Positions 33,103 through 41,472 of a stretch of 64,000 bases of DNA are shown one piece after another (within the stretch, counting starts at the first letter, position 1; every line of letters begins with the position of its first letter). The notes beneath the pieces are model-generated. The model saw only the letters and a program-made list of their open reading frames with translations, made no database searches and was not told the origin of the DNA. Both the position numbers and the translations under genes were made by a program. Source of the DNA: Arthrobacter sp. S41 (GTDB taxonomy: Bacteria; Actinomycetota; Actinomycetes; Actinomycetales; Micrococcaceae); contig NZ_SIHY01000001.1 in assembly GCF_004320535.1 (NCBI RefSeq), positions 806,001-870,000 of the forward strand, given 5' to 3'.

Positions 33103-34563
33103 TTAACCGACCGATCCTTCCATCTGAAGTTCAATAAGGCGGTTCAGTTCCAGCGCGTATTCCATAGGAAGCTCACGCGCAATTGGCTCAACGAAGCCAC
33201 GCACGATCATCGCCATTGCCTCGTCCTCGGCCATACCGCGGGACATGAGGTAGAACAGCTGCTCTTCGGAAACGCGGGAAACGGTCGCCTCGTGGCCCAT
33301 GGTGACGTCGTCTTCACGAACGTCGATGTATGGGTACGTGTCCGAACGCGAAATCTGGTCAACCAGCAACGCGTCACAGACCACCGAGTTCTTGGTGCCC
33401 TTGGCACCTTCCTGAACCTGAACCAGACCACGGTAAGCCGAGCGTCCACCGTTACGAGCAACCGACTTTGCAACAATGGCCGAGGAGGTGTTCGGAGCGA
33501 TGTGAACCATCTTGGAACCGGTGTCCTGGTGCTGGCCTTCGCCTGCGAAAGCGATGGACAGGGTCTCGCCCTTGGCGTGCTCGCCAACAAGGTAGACCGC
33601 AGGGTACTTCATGGTGACCTTGGAACCGATGTTGCCATCGACCCATTCCATGGTTGCGCCTTCTTCACAGATAGCGCGCTTGGTCACCAGGTTGTACACG
33701 TTGTTCGACCAGTTCTGGATCGTCGTGTAGCGAACGCGAGCGTTCTTCTTCACGATGATTTCCACAACTGCCGAGTGCAGCGAATCAGACTGGTAGATCG
33801 GGGCGGTGCAACCCTCGATGTAGTGAACGTAAGATCCTTCATCAGCGATGATCAAGGTGCGCTCGAACTGACCCATGTTCTCCGTGTTAATACGGAAGTA
33901 GGCCTGCAGTGGGATTTCTACGTGTACGCCCTTAGGAACGTAAACGAAAGAGCCACCGGACCATACTGCGGTGTTCAACGAAGCGAACTTGTTATCGCCT
34001 GCTGGGATTACCGAGCCGAAGTACTCCTGGAAGATCTCTGGGTGTTCCTTCAGACCGGTATCGGTATCAAGGAAGATGACGCCCTGAGCTTCAAGGTCCT
34101 CACGCAGCTGGTGGTAAACAACCTCAGACTCGTACTGAGCGGCAACACCGGAAACTAGGCGCTGCTTTTCAGCCTCAGGAATACCCAACTTGTCGTAGGT
34201 GTTCTTGATGTCTTCAGGAAGCTCATCCCAAGTGGTTGCTTGCTTCTCGGTGGAACGCACGAAGTACTTGATGTTGTCGAAGTCAATGCCCGAGAGGTCT
34301 GGACCCCAGGTTGGCATTGGCTTGCGGTCAAAGTACTTCAGCGCCTTCTGGCGGCGGTCCAGCATCCATTCTGGCTCGGACTTGAGGGCGGAAATGTTCG
34401 CCACAACGTCCTTGTCAACGCCGCGGCGAGCGTTAGCACCCGCGTCGTTCTTATCTGACCAGCCATATTCGTAATTGCCGATTCCTTGGAGTTCGGGGTT
34501 CTTCTCCAGAATTTCGGAAATTACACCTGGGTCTGCTGACTCCTGTGCAATCTGATCCGTCAT
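33103..34563 (-). CDS. sufB: Fe-S cluster assembly scaffold SufB
   Basis: The 486-residue scaffold subunit starts like other actinobacterial SufB proteins and has the blocks [57 protein letters not shown] with the conserved Cys, and [20 protein letters not shown]. There is no intein, unlike M. tuberculosis SufB. It builds nascent [4Fe-4S] clusters with SufC and SufD. The ATG at 34563 overlaps the sufR stop (ATGA), so the regulator and scaffold are translationally coupled. Confidence 0.97.
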   Translation of the reverse strand: MTDQIAQESADPGVISEILEKNPELQGIGNYEYGWSDKNDAGANARRGVDKDVVANISALKSEPEWMLDRRQKALKYFDRKPMPTWGPDLSGIDFDNIKYFVRSTEKQATTWDELPEDIKNTYDKLGIPEAEKQRLVSGVAAQYESEVVYHQLREDLEAQGVIFLDTDTGLKEHPEIFQEYFGSVIPAGDNKFASLNTAVWSGGSFVYVPKGVHVEIPLQAYFRINTENMGQFERTLIIADEGSYVHYIEGCTAPIYQSDSLHSAVVEIIVKKNARVRYTTIQNWSNNVYNLVTKRAICEEGATMEWVDGNIGSKVTMKYPAVYLVGEHAKGETLSIAFAGEGQHQDTGSKMVHIAPNTSSAIVAKSVARNGGRSAYRGLVQVQEGAKGTKNSVVCDALLVDQISRSDTYPYIDVREDDVTMGHEATVSRVSEEQLFYLMSRGMAEDEAMAMIVRGFVEPIARELPMEYALELNRLIELQMEGSVG

Positions 34564-35345
34564 CGCGGCCTCTCCTGCTTCGTGAACTGAATTCGAGTTC
34601 TCTTCTCGGCGCGCATTGGCGCCTTTTCACGCCCCACAGGGATGTGGGTCGTGCACACGTGTCCGCCGCCAGCCAAGGTCGACAATCGTCGAACGTCGAC
34701 TCCAAGCAATCTGGCGAACATTTCAGTTTCCATGTCGCAAAACACCGGAAACTCTCGTGCCAAGTCTTGTATTGGGCAGTGGCCCTGGCACAGCTGAACG
34801 CTATGCATCAAAGCGGTTGCCACTTTTGTATCAACTTTTCGGCTGTACCCCACAAACCCGTCCGCGCTAAGCAAATTGCTTAGAACTTCGGCTCGTGCTT
34901 CCAGTCCTTCAACACCGATCAACGCTTTCGCGTATCGGGTCTCCATTTGTGCGAAACGATTACGCGCGAAGGTGCGAATCGCATCGTCTCCTGCCGCATC
35001 GCCGAGCATCTTTAGTGCGTCGGTAGCGATTTCCAAGTAGTCGTTGCCGAGCTTCGTCTGGCCGCGGTGCGAAAGCACGTAGCGACGTGACGGGCGTCCG
35101 GCGCCCGACTTCTGGTTTGCTACCAGTTTCACTTCAACGAGTCCCGACTTCGAGAGAGCGTCAAGGTGACGGCGTACTGCTGCCGGAGTGAAGCCAAGCT
35201 TGTTGCCCAGCTCCGCTGCACTCACCGGTCCGTCCTCTAGTACTGCGTAGAGAACACGATCGCGCGTGCGTTCTTCGGTATCCCCAACTGCACCAACTGT
35301 TTCGGCAGTGGAGCCACTAGCTGAGTCTAAATTTGATGAATACAC
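34560..35345 (-). CDS. sufR: Fe-S responsive repressor SufR
   Basis: The 261-residue ArsR/DeoR-like winged-helix regulator has an HTH at about 26-70 ([39 protein letters not shown]). The C-terminal half carries the cluster-binding cysteines in [19 protein letters not shown], with a further Cys in GGGHVCTTH. SufR represses the suf operon when its cluster is loaded. I place the start at GTG 35345, which gives the family-standard short N-terminus; the frame stays open to 35498. CATGAT lies 6 nt before this GTG, suggesting a leaderless mRNA. A perfect dyad upstream is the probable operator. Confidence 0.9.
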   Translation of the reverse strand: MYSSNLDSASGSTAETVGAVGDTEERTRDRVLYAVLEDGPVSAAELGNKLGFTPAAVRRHLDALSKSGLVEVKLVANQKSGAGRPSRRYVLSHRGQTKLGNDYLEIATDALKMLGDAAGDDAIRTFARNRFAQMETRYAKALIGVEGLEARAEVLSNLLSADGFVGYSRKVDTKVATALMHSVQLCQGHCPIQDLAREFPVFCDMETEMFARLLGVDVRRLSTLAGGGHVCTTHIPVGREKAPMRAEKRTRIQFTKQERPR

Positions 35346-35351
35346 AACACA

Positions 35352-35357
35352 ATCATG
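35352..35357 (-). promoter_or_regulatory. Putative -10 box of a leaderless sufR transcript
   Basis: CATGAT on the minus strand lies 6 nt before the GTG at 35345, and no ribosome binding site is present. It supports the chosen short start of SufR. Confidence 0.35.
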
Positions 35358-35378
35358 CGTAAATTTTTGCTCTAGGTC

Positions 35379-35398
35379 TAGTAAGGAAGGGCTTACTA
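35379..35398 (-). promoter_or_regulatory. Putative SufR operator
   Basis: A perfect dyad TAGTAAG-N6-CTTACTA lies 34 bp upstream of the chosen sufR start and about 140 bp from the divergent ABC transporter gene. Position and symmetry fit an autoregulatory SufR site. The sequence is not identical to operators I know from other genera. Confidence 0.5.
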
Positions 35399-35526
35399 AG
35401 TGAGAGCTTGCCCACCTCGTCATCCGATACCTCTTAATAAGAACTTCTCTCTCCATTCTCTCGCCCCTAGTCGGTGACCGCGAGTCTTGGTGACACAATC
35501 CTCAAAATTCCAACTTCGACATGTCG

Positions 35527-35532
35527 TAGAAT
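35527..35532 (+). promoter_or_regulatory. Putative -10 box of a leaderless ABC-ATPase transcript
   Basis: TAGAAT ends exactly 6 nt before the GTG at 35539. No ribosome binding site precedes the start. Confidence 0.5.
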
Positions 35533-35538
35533 GTTTTG

Positions 35539-36492
35539 GTGTCTTCCCAAACCCCCAGTCTGATCATCAATGAGCTGGCCAAAGATTTAGGGCCAGTCCC
35601 AGCCTTGGACAACCGCATGTTGCGCGTCCTAGAGTCAGTGACTCTGAAGGCTTACCCCGGCCAGGTCACCACGCTGCTCGGGGCAAATGGCGCCGGCAAA
35701 TCCACCACCCTGGCTTGCGCCCAAGGCCTCCTGCAACCCAACGGTGGCACGGTCGAGCTACTGGGTCAGGATCCCTTCGGAGACAACCCCGACCTTCGTT
35801 CGCGGGTGGGCGTTATGCTTCAAGACGGTGGACTTCCCCCCTCGATGCGGCCAGTGCCGTTGCTGCGACACGTCGCATCCTTGTATAAGAACCCCATCGA
35901 CATTGATGCGTTGATCACACGACTAGATCTCGAGTCTTTTGGGACCAGAACTATTCGCCGACTCTCCGGCGGCCAAAAGCAGCGTGTAGCCATGGCTATT
36001 GCGCTAGCTGGCGATCCAGAAGTTCTTTTCCTTGATGAGCCCAGCGCCGGGTTGGACCCACAGTCGCGTCAAGTCGTTTTTGATTTGATCTCTGAGCTGC
36101 GTGATGCCGGCAAGGCAATTATTCTCACCACTCACCTGATGGATGACGCCCAGCGCCTAAGCGACTACGTCTACATCATCGATAAGGGCTGCACCGTCGC
36201 CCAAGGCACCGTTGCCGAACTGATCGAGCGAGCTGCCGAAGATCAAGACACCCGGCCAATTGCCTTTGCGGCACCGGCTGGCCTAGTCCTTCCAGAACCG
36301 CCTGCTGGTTTACACCTTTCAGAAATCTCTCTCGGCGAATACCGCTTGGACGGTGTCAGCTCCCCCGAACACCTGAACTGGTTAACCACCTGGTGGGTCC
36401 AAGAAGGTATTCTGCCCACGCAGCTCAACCTTCAATCACGCAGCCTCGAAGATGTGTTCCTCGAATTCGCACAAAAGGAGGAACGCGCATGA
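35539..36492 (+). CDS. ABC exporter ATP-binding protein (next to sufR/ctaA)
   Basis: The 317-residue ATPase has Walker A GANGAGKST, Q-loop VMLQDGG, signature LSGGQKQRVAMAIAL and Walker B VLFLDEPSAGLD, with the switch His in TTH. A C-terminal extension of about 90 residues ends in SLEDVFLEF, as in the DrrA-like drug/lipid exporter family. It pairs with the permease that overlaps its stop by 4 nt. The same pair lies between sufR and ctaA in many actinobacteria, including M. tuberculosis Rv1458c-Rv1457c (from memory). A role related to cytochrome oxidase biogenesis has been suggested only by context. GTG 35539 is preferred over the adjacent TTG because of the -10 spacing. Confidence 0.88.
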   Translation: MSSQTPSLIINELAKDLGPVPALDNRMLRVLESVTLKAYPGQVTTLLGANGAGKSTTLACAQGLLQPNGGTVELLGQDPFGDNPDLRSRVGVMLQDGGLPPSMRPVPLLRHVASLYKNPIDIDALITRLDLESFGTRTIRRLSGGQKQRVAMAIALAGDPEVLFLDEPSAGLDPQSRQVVFDLISELRDAGKAIILTTHLMDDAQRLSDYVYIIDKGCTVAQGTVAELIERAAEDQDTRPIAFAAPAGLVLPEPPAGLHLSEISLGEYRLDGVSSPEHLNWLTTWWVQEGILPTQLNLQSRSLEDVFLEFAQKEERA

Positions 36493-37250
36493 GCCAGCCA
36501 GTAGCAACGTCAAACGCCACATCGCCGCTCAAACGTATTCTCGCTCAGGGTAAGTACGAGTCCATTCAGATGCTCAGCAATGGTGAGCAGCTCATCCTTG
36601 CCGTGGTTATGCCGCTGATTGCATTGATCGTTCTGAACGTCACCGATCTGATCGAGGGTGTAGCGGAACGAAATATCGACGCCGCAGTCCCCGGCGTGTT
36701 GGCACTGTGCGTTATTTCAACAGCCTTCACTGGTCAGGGCATCGGTACCGGCTTTGATCGCCGTTACGGTGTGTTGACGATGTTCTCCACTACTCCCCTG
36801 GGTAAAGCTGGTCTGATTTTCGGCAAGGTTATTGCCGTGCTGACCGTCTTGGTTATTCAGGTTGTGCTGATCACCGCTGTGGGCCTGTTCATGGGCTGGC
36901 ATCCAAACCTTGCGGGTATCGCCCCAGGAATCCTGTTCTTGCTCCTAGGCGCGGCCGCATTCACCTCTCTGGGGCTGCTGATTGCCGGAACCGTTAGGCC
37001 AGAAGCAACCTTGGCGATCACCAACCTCGCTTGGATCCTGCTAGCTGGCGCTGGTGGCGTCTTGTATCCACTGAGCATGGCGCCGGCGTGGATTCAGCCC
37101 ACCTTGAACGCCTTGCCCTCTGCGGCCTTGGGCGATGCAATGCGCGACGCATTAATTTCAGGACACTTCAGCATTGCTGGACTGATTTTCCTTCTCTTGT
37201 GGTCCGCAGCTGCATCCTTCGCCGCCATCAAGCTGTTCAAGTGGAACTAA
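36489..37250 (+). CDS. ABC exporter permease
   Basis: The 253-residue ABC-2 type permease has six hydrophobic segments, for example LILAVVMPLIALIVLNV, VPGVLALCVISTAFTGQGIGTGFDRRYGVL and VLTVLVIQVVLITAVGLFMG. The FDRRYGVLTMFSTTPLGKAGLIFGK block is the family's cytoplasmic coupling region. AAGGAGG lies 7 nt before the ATG, which overlaps the ATPase stop. The substrate is unknown. Located directly before ctaA in the same direction, with a 31-bp gap, it is likely co-transcribed with it. Confidence 0.9.
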   Translation: MSQPVATSNATSPLKRILAQGKYESIQMLSNGEQLILAVVMPLIALIVLNVTDLIEGVAERNIDAAVPGVLALCVISTAFTGQGIGTGFDRRYGVLTMFSTTPLGKAGLIFGKVIAVLTVLVIQVVLITAVGLFMGWHPNLAGIAPGILFLLLGAAAFTSLGLLIAGTVRPEATLAITNLAWILLAGAGGVLYPLSMAPAWIQPTLNALPSAALGDAMRDALISGHFSIAGLIFLLLWSAAASFAAIKLFKWN

Positions 37251-37281
37251 GCTACCGAATTAGTCTCTAAGGGAGATTCCC

Positions 37282-38220
37282 ATGTCTTCAGACCTATCCG
37301 CACAAAGCTGGGCCAGCAGGTTGCCAACAAAAATCACGCCTTTGGTGCACGGCCTAGCTATCGCTTCTCTAGTTTCGCAAGTTGGCATCATCGTCACCGG
37401 TGGGGCTGTCCGCCTGACCAAGTCTGGTTTAGGTTGTTCACGTTGGCCGAATTGTGTTCCAGGATCCATGACGCCCGTTCCTGAAATGGGAATTCACGGC
37501 ATCATCGAGTTCGGAAACCGCACGCTGACTTTCGTTTTGCTGTTCATTGCCATCGCGTTCCTGTTTTCGGTTTGGTCGATGCGTCGTAGCCACTCAACCA
37601 TTTTTAAGTTGGGCCTGATTCTGCTTCTGGGTATCCCTGCTCAGGGCGTCATTGGTGGCATTACGGTGCTGACCGGGCTGAATCCATGGATAGTTTCCTT
37701 GCACTTCTTGCTTTCCGGAACGCTAGTCATGCTGGCCACGCTCCTGGTGAACCGCACTCGTACCGAGCTCAAGAAGCAAGTAAGTCCCCCGGCTACCAAG
37801 AGCCTTCGACAGGTTTCGACGGCTGCCTGGATCTTCTCAATCGTTTCAGTCATTCTTGGCACCATCGTCACCGGCACCGGGCCGCACGCAGGTGACGCAA
37901 CTGCGCCAAGACACATGTTTGATCCATCGTTGGTGACGCGGATGCACACTGCCCCGGTCTACCTGCTGGTTATCGCGACAATCGCCCTGATCATCATGAC
38001 TCGTAAGTCGGATGTGAACCGGCGCCTGCGCACTTCCGTCTGGTGGCTGGTGGTAGTCATCCTTATCCAAGCCGCTATCGGATATACCCAACACTTCACC
38101 GGGCTACCAATCGGTTTGGTTCTCCTGCATATGCTTGGGGCCAGCCTGTTGCTGGTATCCAGTACAGATACCTGGGATCGAACTTCGCTTCTTCCGAAGT
38201 ATCAGCGAGTCGACAACTAG
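37282..38220 (+). CDS. ctaA: Haem A synthase (CtaA/COX15)
   Basis: The 312-residue membrane protein has eight predicted helices and converts haem O to haem A for cytochrome aa3. Visible are RLTKSGLGCSRWPNC (with its Cys pair), GIIEFGNRTLTFVL, VSLHFLLSG, GPHAGDATAPRHMFD, RMHTAPVYLLV and the C-terminal QHFTGLPIGLVLLHM. In the first haem-binding motif the usual EXXHR His is Asn (EFGNR), which is also seen in other actinobacterial CtaA proteins. GGGAG lies 6 nt before the ATG. It works with ctaB, which is found 1.5 kb downstream on the other strand. Confidence 0.94.
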   Translation: MSSDLSAQSWASRLPTKITPLVHGLAIASLVSQVGIIVTGGAVRLTKSGLGCSRWPNCVPGSMTPVPEMGIHGIIEFGNRTLTFVLLFIAIAFLFSVWSMRRSHSTIFKLGLILLLGIPAQGVIGGITVLTGLNPWIVSLHFLLSGTLVMLATLLVNRTRTELKKQVSPPATKSLRQVSTAAWIFSIVSVILGTIVTGTGPHAGDATAPRHMFDPSLVTRMHTAPVYLLVIATIALIIMTRKSDVNRRLRTSVWWLVVVILIQAAIGYTQHFTGLPIGLVLLHMLGASLLLVSSTDTWDRTSLLPKYQRVDN

Positions 38221-38234
38221 TCTCGGCGTAACGC

Positions 38235-38271
38235 TCGGGTGGCCATGCAACTAAAATGCATTGCCACCCGA
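38235..38271. terminator. Hairpin between ctaA and the HAAS gene
   Basis: TCGGGTGGC pairs with GCCACCCGA, with an inner ATGCA/TGCAT stem, between the two convergent genes. Confidence 0.7.
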
Positions 38272-38304
38272 ACTGTTTAAAATGTGTTGACAACCGCCAG
38301 GGGC

Positions 38305-39252
38305 CTAACTTGCCAGCTTACGTTTCTCAAACCACAGCAGGCCATATAAGCCAAAGTAGAAGTACGCAATACCCGCTAGCCATAACGCTGCCATCAACAT
38401 CCCTTGATCAAGGATGGAACCGATGGACACCCCTGCTCCAATGATGCAAGTTGCCCAGAGCGCCAGCCTGAATTTGAGAACGAACCCTACGCCGCAAAGG
38501 AGTCCGAGCGCTGCATAGACGTAGGCGCCTGCTCCCTGAACGCCACCGGTGGCCAGCCCAGCTAAGGAAAGCAACACCGGGATCAACAACACGACGCCAC
38601 CGATAGCTTGAACGGTGCGCGACCGCTTGGATCTACCAACATGGCTGAGCTTTAGATTATTTGCACCGGCGAGCATCCAGGCGGTGACCATCGAAGGCAC
38701 GAAAAACATTCCCAGCCCGGTCCCGCAGATAATCACGACAACCGTCATGACAATGGCGGCCGCAATGCTGTATTTTCGCGCAGTAGTCGGCTTCATGACG
38801 GCTGACGCTGCAACCATCAAGGCAAGTGCCAAGAAAATTAGAAGCTGTATTGCCGCAAAGACATCGGAGTAGTCGTAATTGATGCTCAGTCCTTGAAGCT
38901 CTACAGGGCCAAAAGCCATGTTCACAATGGTTGAATCCGAGGATCGCGAAATAATCGCGGAAAACAGACCCGTCACCAACGCGACGATGCCCAGTACCCG
39001 GCGGATGCGACGCAGTCGAGGCGAGTTTCCGTCACGCAGCACGTCTTCTAGGTACGGTGCCGCTACTGCTTGCGGAGTTCCGAGGGCGGCAATGATCTCG
39101 CTTTCGCTACGCCCCCTTTCGCGACCTTCATCGATGTGCTCCGCGATATCTTCAACGAGCTCTCGTCGAGCCTCTATCGGCACATTTCGTAATTGATGAT
39201 CCAACGACCGCAGATAGGCCTCCACGCTTTGGTTCTCAGCTGCCTTCGCCAT
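38305..39252 (-). CDS. HAAS-domain membrane protein (PadR-linked)
   Basis: The 315-residue protein has an N-terminal HAAS/DUF1700-like helical domain (about 8-80: VEAYLRSLDHQLRNVPIEARRELVEDIAEHIDEGRERGRSESEIIAALGTPQAVAAPYLEDV) followed by seven or eight transmembrane helices. HAAS proteins are typically encoded next to PadR regulators and may transmit or modulate the PadR response at the membrane. Their mechanism is poorly understood. GGAGG lies 6 nt before the ATG at 39252. The gene overlaps the padR end by 17 nt. Confidence 0.88.
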   Translation of the reverse strand: MAKAAENQSVEAYLRSLDHQLRNVPIEARRELVEDIAEHIDEGRERGRSESEIIAALGTPQAVAAPYLEDVLRDGNSPRLRRIRRVLGIVALVTGLFSAIISRSSDSTIVNMAFGPVELQGLSINYDYSDVFAAIQLLIFLALALMVAASAVMKPTTARKYSIAAAIVMTVVVIICGTGLGMFFVPSMVTAWMLAGANNLKLSHVGRSKRSRTVQAIGGVVLLIPVLLSLAGLATGGVQGAGAYVYAALGLLCGVGFVLKFRLALWATCIIGAGVSIGSILDQGMLMAALWLAGIAYFYFGLYGLLWFEKRKLAS

Positions 39253-39586
39253 CTTGCCCTCCAAGCAATTGTTCAACCTGTTCCGTAATGTCGGCCCACA
39301 CGGCGCGGAACTCCTTGAGCATGATCTGCCCGTGGCCGGTGATTGAGTAGTATTTTCGCTTTCGGCCTGCCCCGCCTTCTTCCCAACGAGTCTCGACCAA
39401 CCCTGCAGTTTTCATTCGGGCAAGTAGCGGATACAGGCTGCCTTCCCCTGCCGTCAAATGACGTTTCGTCAGTTCCTCAGCAAGTTCTAGCCCATACTTG
39501 TCGTCGTTAGCCAGTGATCCTAGGACGCAATATTCGAGAACACCCTTGCGTATATTGGTTGCTATCTTTTCGCGCTGTTCGAGCAT
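39236..39586 (-). CDS. PadR-family transcriptional regulator
   Basis: The 116-residue winged-helix regulator has an N-terminus NIRKGVLEYCVLGSLANDDKYGLELAEEL, recognition region TAGEGSLYPLLARMKTAGLVETRWEEGGAGRKRKYYSITGHG, and a short C-terminal helix. This is the classical PadR-s2 layout. Two tandem 13-bp dyads overlap its promoter, so autoregulation is likely. The ATG at 39586 has TATGCT 6 nt upstream and no ribosome binding site (leaderless). It probably controls itself and the overlapping HAAS membrane gene. Confidence 0.92.
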   Translation of the reverse strand: MLEQREKIATNIRKGVLEYCVLGSLANDDKYGLELAEELTKRHLTAGEGSLYPLLARMKTAGLVETRWEEGGAGRKRKYYSITGHGQIMLKEFRAVWADITEQVEQLLGGQDGEGS

Positions 39587-39592
39587 GAATTG

Positions 39593-39626
39593 AGCATACC
39601 TTGCATAACAAGACTTGCATAGCAAG
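39593..39626 (-). promoter_or_regulatory. padR promoter with two tandem operators
   Basis: The -10 TATGCT (39593-39598, minus strand) ends 6 nt before the start codon. CTTGCATAACAAG (39600-39612) and CTTGCATAGCAAG (39614-39626) are consecutive 13-bp dyads of form CTTGC-N3-GCAAG; the first has one mismatch. Confidence 0.6.
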
Positions 39627-39702
39627 ATTAACTTGCACGATGCAGACCGACATTAGGTGGACCATAGAGCGGGCACTAACTACGTCCTGGCACCGGGCAT
39701 GC

Positions 39703-39744
39703 AAAAGCCCCTCCGCCAATCCAAAGATTGTTTGCGAAGGGGCT
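39703..39744 (-). terminator. Terminator after ctaB
   Basis: AGCCCCTCCGC (39706-39716) pairs with GCGAAGGGGCT (39734-39744) with one mismatch, followed by TTTTGC on the minus strand. Confidence 0.8.
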
Positions 39745-39771
39745 AGCGGATCATGAACTCCAAAACGGCTT

Positions 39772-40719
39772 TTAGCCGAACAGTGGACTTCCGATAAACG
39801 GATCAAAAGCCAATGCTAGGAAGACAATCGTCAAGTAGGTGATCGAGATATGGAAGACCTTCATAGCCTTGCGGTTGACTACTGCTGGTTTGTGATCGCC
39901 CTGAGCTTCGCGATACAGAACGTGCGACTCTATGACGAACCAGATGCCAGCACCACCGGCAATGGCCGTGTAGAGAATGCCAGCGTGGCCCAAAGGAACT
40001 AGCAGCATTGAGCATACGACGGTTGCCCATGCGTAGAGAACAACTTGAACGGATACCCGGCGGGCGTTGGCAATTGCGCCAAGCATAGGAACCGAGGCTG
40101 CGTTGTAGTCATCCGCGTACTTCATGGACAGTGGCCAGTAGTGAGGCGGAGTCCAAAGGAAGATGACCAAGAAGAGAATGACAGCTGGCCACTCAATCTT
40201 TTCGGTAACGGCCGCCCAAGCAATCAGAACTGGCATACAGCCGGCGATGCCACCCCAAACAATGTTCTGAGCAGTGCGTCGCTTCAGAATCATCGTGTAG
40301 AAGACAACGTAGAGAAGAATCGCAGCGAGACCCAAGGCAGTGGTCAGCGGGTTGGTGCCGAACCAGAGAACAACAAGCGACGCAATGGCCAAGACCCACG
40401 AGAAGATCAACGCTTCTTTTGGCGTCAGGTCTCCAGTTACCAGAGGGCGTCCCTTGGTACGCTTCATCAACTTGTCCATATCCCGATCGATATAGCAGTT
40501 GAATGCACCCGAAGCACCGGCTGCCATTGCGCCACCAACGAGGGTGGAGATCATGAGCCAGAGCGGAGGGAATCCTCGCTGGGCGAAGATCATGGTCGGA
40601 AGGGTGCTTACCAGCAGCAACTCGATAACGCGAGGCTTGGTCAGCGAGAAATAGGCGCTGGCCTTACGCTTCACAAAATCTGAGGTGCTCTCACCAGGCT
40701 GACGCGACGCGCGCGGCAC
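39772..40719 (-). CDS. ctaB: Protohaem IX farnesyltransferase (haem O synthase)
   Basis: The 315-residue UbiA-family prenyltransferase has about nine helices. It has the first Asp-rich motif [19 protein letters not shown] and the second segment [13 protein letters not shown], with [18 protein letters not shown] at the N-terminus. It makes haem O from protohaem for CtaA. The GTG at 40719 follows GGAG by 5 nt; a TTG 30 nt further upstream has no binding site and is less likely. It is divergent from tkt across a 753-bp spacer. Confidence 0.94.
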   Translation of the reverse strand: MPRASRQPGESTSDFVKRKASAYFSLTKPRVIELLLVSTLPTMIFAQRGFPPLWLMISTLVGGAMAAGASGAFNCYIDRDMDKLMKRTKGRPLVTGDLTPKEALIFSWVLAIASLVVLWFGTNPLTTALGLAAILLYVVFYTMILKRRTAQNIVWGGIAGCMPVLIAWAAVTEKIEWPAVILFLVIFLWTPPHYWPLSMKYADDYNAASVPMLGAIANARRVSVQVVLYAWATVVCSMLLVPLGHAGILYTAIAGGAGIWFVIESHVLYREAQGDHKPAVVNRKAMKVFHISITYLTIVFLALAFDPFIGSPLFG

Positions 40720-41472
40720 TGATGCTCCGGCGACACTTTGAGTCTTCAATTAAACGCACTCAGTTCTTCACGGGTACAAGATAGACAAAATCATTCTACG
40801 CCCGATAGAAATTCTTTGAAACTCCTTAGCAGGCTCTTCCACGGCAAATCTTGGTGATCTCGGTCAACCTGCTCCACAAAAGTTTGATCCGGCTTACCGC
40901 GCTTGCTCAATGGCTCGCTTGGTCACCTCACCTCTTAGCGAACAGCGTCACGAAGTCTCAATATCTGGACAAGGCCTCCTGGAGCTCGGTTCGATCACCG
41001 ACTGGGACCGCCGCAAAATGTTAGTTTTTTGAAACTTTCAGGGTCTTTGACTTCATTGAGTCTACTCATGATCCATTCAACAGGTAATAAGTCCTGTATT
41101 AGGCCAATGCACAAGCACCTACCCTTGTTCAATTCATTTGCGGTGATACCCGGCCGAATGTTTCGTTCAGCTCTGCCCGACCTCGCTTCGTGCCCCTGTG
41201 ACAAACGAAACATCGCTCCAATCCAAAGGGATCCGGGCATTTGTTTTTATCTGTGGTGAATCAAGCGTTACGTTGCGGAAATAAAGTTGCGCGTCATCTT
41301 GCTATAACCAACACGCGAAGCTTTATTTTCGCGATAGAGTTGAGCGAGATTGCGCCGTCGCAACCTAGATCTTCCTGAGCTAAGAAATGTCAGGAACTTG
41401 TGGGAGGCGACGGCGTATTGCGTGTCAGCGGGAGATAGCTCCCGTCCGAGCCTGAATGGAAGGAACGCCGCT
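40720..41472. other. 753-bp spacer between ctaB and tkt (long tkt leader)
   Basis: No convincing gene was found; frames of 76-103 codons lack binding sites and domains. It should hold the divergent ctaB and tkt promoters; TATAAC near 41301 is a candidate -10 for tkt. A perfect 9-bp inverted repeat (41353-41361 with 41407-41415) and a GCGGGAG/CTCCCGT stem near 41430-41450 suggest a structured 5' leader of the pentose-phosphate operon. Confidence 0.4.

Noticed and set aside
33046-34158. 370-codon plus-strand frame across sufB
   Set aside because: It is antisense to the well-supported SufB gene with no motif.
40995-41259. Short frames in the ctaB-tkt spacer
   Set aside because: They overlap on both strands, lack binding sites and have no conserved features.
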